In this document: piece after piece, positions 60,133 through 64,000 of the stretch
How positions within the stretch are numbered: position 1 is the stretch's first letter
Layout of the letters: each line of letters starts with the position of its first letter
Source of the DNA: CAVQKZ01 sp963837325
GTDB lineage: Bacteria; Actinomycetota; Actinomycetes; Mycobacteriales; Jatrophihabitantaceae
Direction of reading: 5' to 3'
Assembly (NCBI GenBank): GCA_963837325.1
Contig: CAWIMV010000002.1
Span: 186,001 to 250,000, forward strand
Length of the DNA: 64,000 bases
The notes under the pieces: model-generated
What the model was told of the DNA's origin: nothing
What the model saw: the letters and a program-made list of their open reading frames with translations, nothing else
Databases searched by the model: none
Program-made: the position numbers and the translations under genes

Positions 60133-61884
60133 ATGAAGGTCCACAAAGCTAGGTCGCTAATTGCCGGGTTGGCCGTCGTCGCGCTGGCAACAGCCGCGTG
60201 CGGCAGCGGCTCGGGCGGCAAGAGCAGCAAGACCAACGCCGACGGCACGAGGGGCACCGGCAAGTTCGCCAAGTGCGCCACGTCGCCCAACGACTGCAAC
60301 AGCGGGACGGTCGCCAGGGGCGGCTCGATCACGTATACGCTCGAAAAGACGATGGCCGGGTGGAACGTCAACTCGGCGACGACCACCACGTTCGAGACGG
60401 TGGAAGTGATGGACGGGCTGCTGCCGGCGGTCTTCACCGCCAATCCGGACATGTTGCCGGCCCTCAACACCGACCTGATGGTCTCGGCGAAGCAGACCAG
60501 CACCAATCCGCAGACCCTGGTCTACAAGATCCGGCCCGACGCGGTCTGGAGCGACGGGACGCCGATCGACGCCAAGGACTTCGACTTCTTCTGGAAGACC
60601 TCCGACGGCAGCCACTGCCCGAACTGCGCCGCCGCGGTCACGGCCGGCTATGACCAGATCAAATCGCTGACGCCATCGGATGGCGGCAAGACCGTCACCA
60701 TCGTGATGCGCACGCCCTACAGCGACTGGCAGAGCATGTTTGGCACGATCTACCCGGCCCACCTCGCCGCGCAGCATGGGGACCTGACCAGCGCGGCAGG
60801 TCTGGCGAAGGCGTTCAAGTGGTTCGACACCACGCAGCCCACCTACTCCGGTGGCCCGTACCAGGTCAGCGGCAAAGCCGACAAGCTCACCGCCGTCACC
60901 GAGGTGCCGAACCCGAAGTGGTACGGCAAGGTCAAGCCGAGCCTGGACCGGCTCGTGTTCCGCATCATCACCGATCAGACCCAGGAAGTGCCGGCCCTGC
61001 AGAACCACGAGGTGCAGGCGATCTACCCGCAGCCCAATGCCGACATCACCGGCGCCGTCGACAAACTCTCGGGTCAGGGCATCGACTCCTATCTCGGCAA
61101 GGGCCTGCAGTGGGAGCACCTCGACTTCAACGAGGCCAACTCGCTGCTCAAGGACAAGACGCTGCGGACGGCGATCCTCACCGCGGTCAACCGCAACCAG
61201 GTCATCGCCAAGACGATCGGCCAGTTCGTGCCCAACGCCAAGCCGCTGAACAACCACATGTACGTGCCCGGCCAGCCGGGCTATCAGGACAACGTCAGTT
61301 CGACGGGGCAGGGCTCCGGTGACGTCGCCAAGGCCAAGAAGATGCTCACCGCAGCGGGCTATACCGGCGTCGGTTCGAAGCTGAAGAACAAGGCCGGCAA
61401 GGCGATCAACCTCCGCTGCGCTTACACGGCCGGCAATCAGCTGCGTCAGCAAAGCTGCGTCCTGGTGCAGAGCGAACTCACGGCGCTGGGAATTTCCGTG
61501 AAGCCGGTTCCGCTGGATGACCTGGGCGGGACTCTGCAGTCGGGTGACTTCGACATGATCATCTACGCCTGGGTGGGTACCCCGTTCGTCGTCTCGGGAG
61601 CCCAGCAGATCTTCAAGCTCAAGGGCGGCAGCGACTTCGGGAAAAACGACGACCCGGCCGTCGAGAAGCTGCTGGACGCGGCTTCGGTAGCCACGAATCC
61701 GGCGACGGTCCACGACGACCTCAACAAGGCCGACAAGTTGCTCACCGCCGACGCGTACGAGCTGCCGTTGTTCCAGAAGCCGACCTTCCTCGCGGCGTGG
61801 GCGAATATCGTCAACATCCGTGACAACGCCACGAGCGTGGGTCCGCCGTACAACGTGCAGTCTTGGGGGGTTCGCTCGTCGTGA
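60133..61884 (+). CDS. Family 5 (oligopeptide-type) ABC substrate-binding lipoprotein
   Basis: 583 residues. The lipobox is LATAACGSG. The mature part has the SBP_bac_5 pattern: YTLEKTMAGWNVNSATT, IRPDAVWSDGTPIDAKDFDFFWK, YSDWQSMFGTIYPAHL, GPYQVSGKADK, and VNRNQVIAKTIGQF. No permease or ATPase genes are adjacent, so it is either an orphan binding protein of a shared system or an LpqW-like regulator of cell-envelope synthesis. A terminator hairpin lies 50 bp after the stop. Confidence 0.85.
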   Translation: MKVHKARSLIAGLAVVALATAACGSGSGGKSSKTNADGTRGTGKFAKCATSPNDCNSGTVARGGSITYTLEKTMAGWNVNSATTTTFETVEVMDGLLPAVFTANPDMLPALNTDLMVSAKQTSTNPQTLVYKIRPDAVWSDGTPIDAKDFDFFWKTSDGSHCPNCAAAVTAGYDQIKSLTPSDGGKTVTIVMRTPYSDWQSMFGTIYPAHLAAQHGDLTSAAGLAKAFKWFDTTQPTYSGGPYQVSGKADKLTAVTEVPNPKWYGKVKPSLDRLVFRIITDQTQEVPALQNHEVQAIYPQPNADITGAVDKLSGQGIDSYLGKGLQWEHLDFNEANSLLKDKTLRTAILTAVNRNQVIAKTIGQFVPNAKPLNNHMYVPGQPGYQDNVSSTGQGSGDVAKAKKMLTAAGYTGVGSKLKNKAGKAINLRCAYTAGNQLRQQSCVLVQSELTALGISVKPVPLDDLGGTLQSGDFDMIIYAWVGTPFVVSGAQQIFKLKGGSDFGKNDDPAVEKLLDAASVATNPATVHDDLNKADKLLTADAYELPLFQKPTFLAAWANIVNIRDNATSVGPPYNVQSWGVRSS

Positions 61885-61934
61885 CCCGCTGAGCAGGCAG
61901 CCACCTGCGCGGGACCGCGCGCGAACCCGGCCCG

Positions 61935-61971
61935 GTGCGCCCCGGGAGTTACCTCCGCTCCCGGGGCGCAC
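61935..61971 (+). terminator. Terminator-like hairpin
   Basis: GTGCGCCCCGGGAG (61935-61948) pairs perfectly with CTCCCGGGGCGCAC (61958-61971) around a 9-base loop, 50 bp after the binding-protein gene. It lacks a T-run. The rest of 61885-62080 holds no gene. Confidence 0.75.
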
Positions 61972-62080
61972 GGGCCCGATGCTCCGAACACGATCCTGAC
62001 AATTCCTTTGCCTTCCGGGGTGCTGACGCGGGGCACGATGAGCCTCGTCCACAACAACTCGACCCCTGGGAGCAGCAACC

Positions 62081-62557
62081 ATGTGGAAGAAGTTCGCGAT
62101 TGCCGGTGGCGTATGCGCGGCCGTTGTCGGAGTCGGCGGCGCCGCCCTGGCCACCTCGGGCTCCTCGTCAACGCCCGGCTCCCCGTCCCCATCGTCGACG
62201 TCGGGCGCCAAGCCGGCGCACTCCGGCCCGGCCGCCAAGCACAAGGGACACGACCCCCTGCGCCACGCCCTGCACGCCCAGTGGGTGACCAAGGACAAGG
62301 GCGGCAAGACGTTCGTGACGCACGACGCCATTCGCGGCTCGGTCACGGCGGTGTCGCCGACCTCGATCACCGTCCAGGCCGCGGACAAGAAGAGCGAGAC
62401 GTTCCACGTGACGAGCACGACCAAGGTCCGCATCCGCACGAACGGCAAGGGCGCAAAGGGCGCGATCAGTCAGGTGCACACCGGTGAGACAGCCGTCGTC
62501 GTCGGCACCGGCACCACGACGCTGACCGCCCGCGGAATCGTCGCCGGGGGGAAGTAA
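62081..62557 (+). CDS. Small secreted protein, DUF5666-like
   Basis: 158 residues with GGGAG before the ATG. A signal sequence (WKKFAIAGGVCAAVVGVGGAALATS) is followed by a Ser/Pro linker and a beta-rich domain. Landmarks are AIRGSVTAVSPTSITVQAADKKSETFHVTSTTKVRI and TGETAVVVGTGTTTLTARGI, which resembles OB-like DUF5666 domains. Role unknown. It converges with the histidine kinase gene across a strong hairpin. Confidence 0.7.
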   Translation: MWKKFAIAGGVCAAVVGVGGAALATSGSSSTPGSPSPSSTSGAKPAHSGPAAKHKGHDPLRHALHAQWVTKDKGGKTFVTHDAIRGSVTAVSPTSITVQAADKKSETFHVTSTTKVRIRTNGKGAKGAISQVHTGETAVVVGTGTTTLTARGIVAGGK

Positions 62558-62566
62558 CCCATCCAG

Positions 62567-62621
62567 CCCTGATCGTGCAACTTCTGGCGTCCTGAGGCAG
62601 CCAGAAGTTGCACGATCGGGG
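62567..62621. terminator. Bidirectional terminator-like long hairpin
   Basis: GATCGTGCAACTTCTGGC (62571-62588) is perfectly inverted at 62600-62617, and the stem extends with CCC/GGG and a T-G pair to about 22 bp. The loop is 11 bases. It fills the space between two convergent genes (stop at 62557 and stop at 62622). Confidence 0.8.
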
Positions 62622-63986
62622 TCAGCCGGGTGGCAGCACCACGGTGAAGCGGGCACCGCCTTCCGGGGCGTGGCCCGCTTCGACCGTTCCGCCGAGCCGG
62701 GCGACCAGCCGGCCGACGATGGCCAGCCCCAGGCCGGTGCCCACCTGCCGCACGCCCCGGTACCGCTCGTAGAGCACCGAGCGCTCGAACGCCACCGCCA
62801 GGTCGGCTTCGGTCAACCCCGGGCCGCCGTCGCGAACCTCGACGACGACGCCGCGGGGCTCGGCCCGGACCGCGAGCACGATGGGACGGCCGGCCGGCGT
62901 CACCCGCAGCGCGTTGTCGAGCAGGCCGTCGAGCACCTGCCGAACCCGGGCCGCGTCGGTGGCGGCAACCAGCGGTCCGGGCGGTGTCTCGAGGTTGAAC
63001 TGCACGCCCTCGGCCGCGCACCGGGCGGCCCACACCTGAGCCGCGGCACCGGCCACGTCACGCAGGTCGACCGGTCCGAGTTCGATGCGGACGTCCTGCG
63101 CGTCGAGGCGGGCGAGATCGAGCAGGTCGTCGACCAGACGCGCGAGCCGGCGGGACTCGCCCAGCACGACGCCGCCGACCTCAGCCGTCCGCTCGGGCGG
63201 CACGATGCCTTCGGCCAGCGACTCGGCGTAGCCCCGGATCGCCGTCAGTGGCGTCCGCAGGTCATGCGACACCGAGAGCAGGAACTCCCGCTGCCGGGCC
63301 TCGGACTGGGCCAGCGCCGCGGCCAGGGTGTTCAGCGCGGCGCCAACCTCCGCCACCTCGGCCGGCCCCTGCGGTTCGACGGCAATGTCGCGCCGTCCGC
63401 TCGCCAGTTCGTGGGCGGCCTGGGCTGTGCGCCGCAGCGGCCGGACCAGCCGCCACGACACCGCGAAGCCGAGCAGCACAGCGATCGCCGCGGCAATCAG
63501 CAGGGCGATCAGCGTGCGCCGGATCGCCTGGTTGCTGCCGGCGAGCGCGTCCGAGCGCGGCTGTACGAGAGCGATGCCGCCGGTGACGGTCGGCCGCTCC
63601 TCCACGTACACCGAGCGGTCGAACACCGTCCGGCGAGCCGAGACCGAGGATCCGCTCAGCACGGCCGTGATGTCGCCGGGCTGCACGGCCGCGCGGGCCA
63701 GCCGGTTGCCGGTCACGGTGCCCGCCCGCCCGATCACCGCGAACTGAACCTGCAGCGCGTTCAGCATCCGCCGGGTCCGCACCAGGCCGGCCTGCGCGTT
63801 GGCGGCGGACTCCCCGGTCGCGACGGCGGCGTCGGCGAGTGCTCCGAGCGTGTGCCGGGCGCTGCGTTCGTCCGACTGGCGCACCAGCGTGAACGTCAAG
63901 GCGCCTGCGACCAGCGCCGTGATCACGGCGACCGCGACCGCCAGTAGCGAGATGCGCTGCGCCAGCGTGCCGCGCGTCCGACTCAC
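62622..63986 (-). CDS. Sensor histidine kinase
   Basis: 454 residues from a GTG at 63986. Two membrane helices (about 11-36 and 158-182) flank a 120-residue extracytoplasmic sensor. HAMP, HisKA (LSVSHDLRTPLTAIRGYAESLAEG, H241) and HATPase_c (LLDNALRVTP; VGTGLGLAIVGRLV) domains follow. The first bases read GTGAG, compatible with a 4-bp overlap with the stop of a response-regulator gene beyond the right edge; that cannot be checked here. Signal unknown. The convergent small secreted protein could be related. Confidence 0.92.
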   Translation of the reverse strand: MSRTRGTLAQRISLLAVAVAVITALVAGALTFTLVRQSDERSARHTLGALADAAVATGESAANAQAGLVRTRRMLNALQVQFAVIGRAGTVTGNRLARAAVQPGDITAVLSGSSVSARRTVFDRSVYVEERPTVTGGIALVQPRSDALAGSNQAIRRTLIALLIAAAIAVLLGFAVSWRLVRPLRRTAQAAHELASGRRDIAVEPQGPAEVAEVGAALNTLAAALAQSEARQREFLLSVSHDLRTPLTAIRGYAESLAEGIVPPERTAEVGGVVLGESRRLARLVDDLLDLARLDAQDVRIELGPVDLRDVAGAAAQVWAARCAAEGVQFNLETPPGPLVAATDAARVRQVLDGLLDNALRVTPAGRPIVLAVRAEPRGVVVEVRDGGPGLTEADLAVAFERSVLYERYRGVRQVGTGLGLAIVGRLVARLGGTVEAGHAPEGGARFTVVLPPG

Positions 63987-64000
63987 CGGACCGGGCTCCG

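Noticed and set aside
60157..62448. A long minus-strand frame opposite the family 5 binding protein
   Set aside because: The plus strand encodes an obvious lipoprotein with a lipobox and SBP motifs; the antisense frame is composition-driven.

Overview
The window is high-GC DNA with GTG and TTG starts, many ATGA or GTGA stop/start overlaps, lipoproteins with long Ser/Gly/Pro linkers, ECF sigma factors and a mycothiol-type enzyme fold. This points to a mycelial or soil actinobacterium of the Frankiales, Jatrophihabitans or Sporichthya kind; the genus is an inference. I see no prophage, insertion sequence or CRISPR array. Most of the window is ordinary chromosome with a strong carbohydrate-utilisation theme.

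Region by region. 0-4.4 kb: the 3'-truncated gene of a signal-less amide/urea-type binding protein with a small alpha/beta-barrel partner, then a large LuxR-type regulator (cyclase, ATPase, TPR, HTH) broken by several frameshifts. 4.5-10.3 kb: an operon for a lipoprotein, a membrane-fusion protein with a peptidoglycan-binding domain, an ABC ATPase and a MacB/FtsX-like permease, divergent from a response regulator and histidine kinase. 10.3-14.1 kb: a VapC remnant, an ECF41-type sigma factor with its AhpD-like partner and a candidate ECF41 promoter, a frameshifted hydrolase and a LuxR regulator. 14.1-22.3 kb: small genes, tRNA-Ser, tadA with two tandem paralogous associated genes, tyrA, an LCP cell-wall enzyme, tRNA-Glu, tRNA-Asp, a sirohydrochlorin chelatase, a secreted-repeat lipoprotein, tRNA-Phe and two repeats. 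22.3-26.4 kb: a TetR/membrane-protein operon with two matching operators, then a hydrolase-manA operon divergent from a second tetR.

26.4-41.3 kb is the most coherent system, a sugar catabolic island. Leftward run a medium-chain alcohol dehydrogenase, an SDR, a cupin dioxygenase-like protein and a secreted GH30 glycosidase. Rightward run a CUT1 sugar ABC importer (no ATPase gene), a VOC protein, an aldose 1-dehydrogenase-like aldo-keto reductase, a GH1 glycosidase, a LacI regulator, a Gfo/Idh/MocA oxidoreductase and an IlvD/Edd-family sugar-acid dehydratase. Two palindromic operators lie between the divergent arms. The enzymes fit a non-phosphorylative route (aldose, lactone, acid, 2-keto-3-deoxy acid, 2,4-diketo acid), but the usual lactonase and final hydrolase are not recognisable; the cupin and VOC proteins are the unexplained members.

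41.3-64 kb: a SnoaL remnant, an ECF sigma factor coupled to a maleylpyruvate-isomerase-like protein, an amino-acid/amide permease with an acetamidase/formamidase, a GH28 polygalacturonase, a succinate-semialdehyde-type dehydrogenase, a large GH35 beta-galactosidase and a GH27 alpha-galactosidase sharing a C-terminal NEW3-NPCBM module, exonuclease III, a lipoprotein, a gamma-glutamyltransferase, a winged-helix regulator, an oligopeptide-type binding protein, a small secreted protein and a sensor histidine kinase that almost reaches the right edge. Together GH30, GH1, GH28, GH35 and GH27 suggest growth on plant cell-wall polysaccharides.
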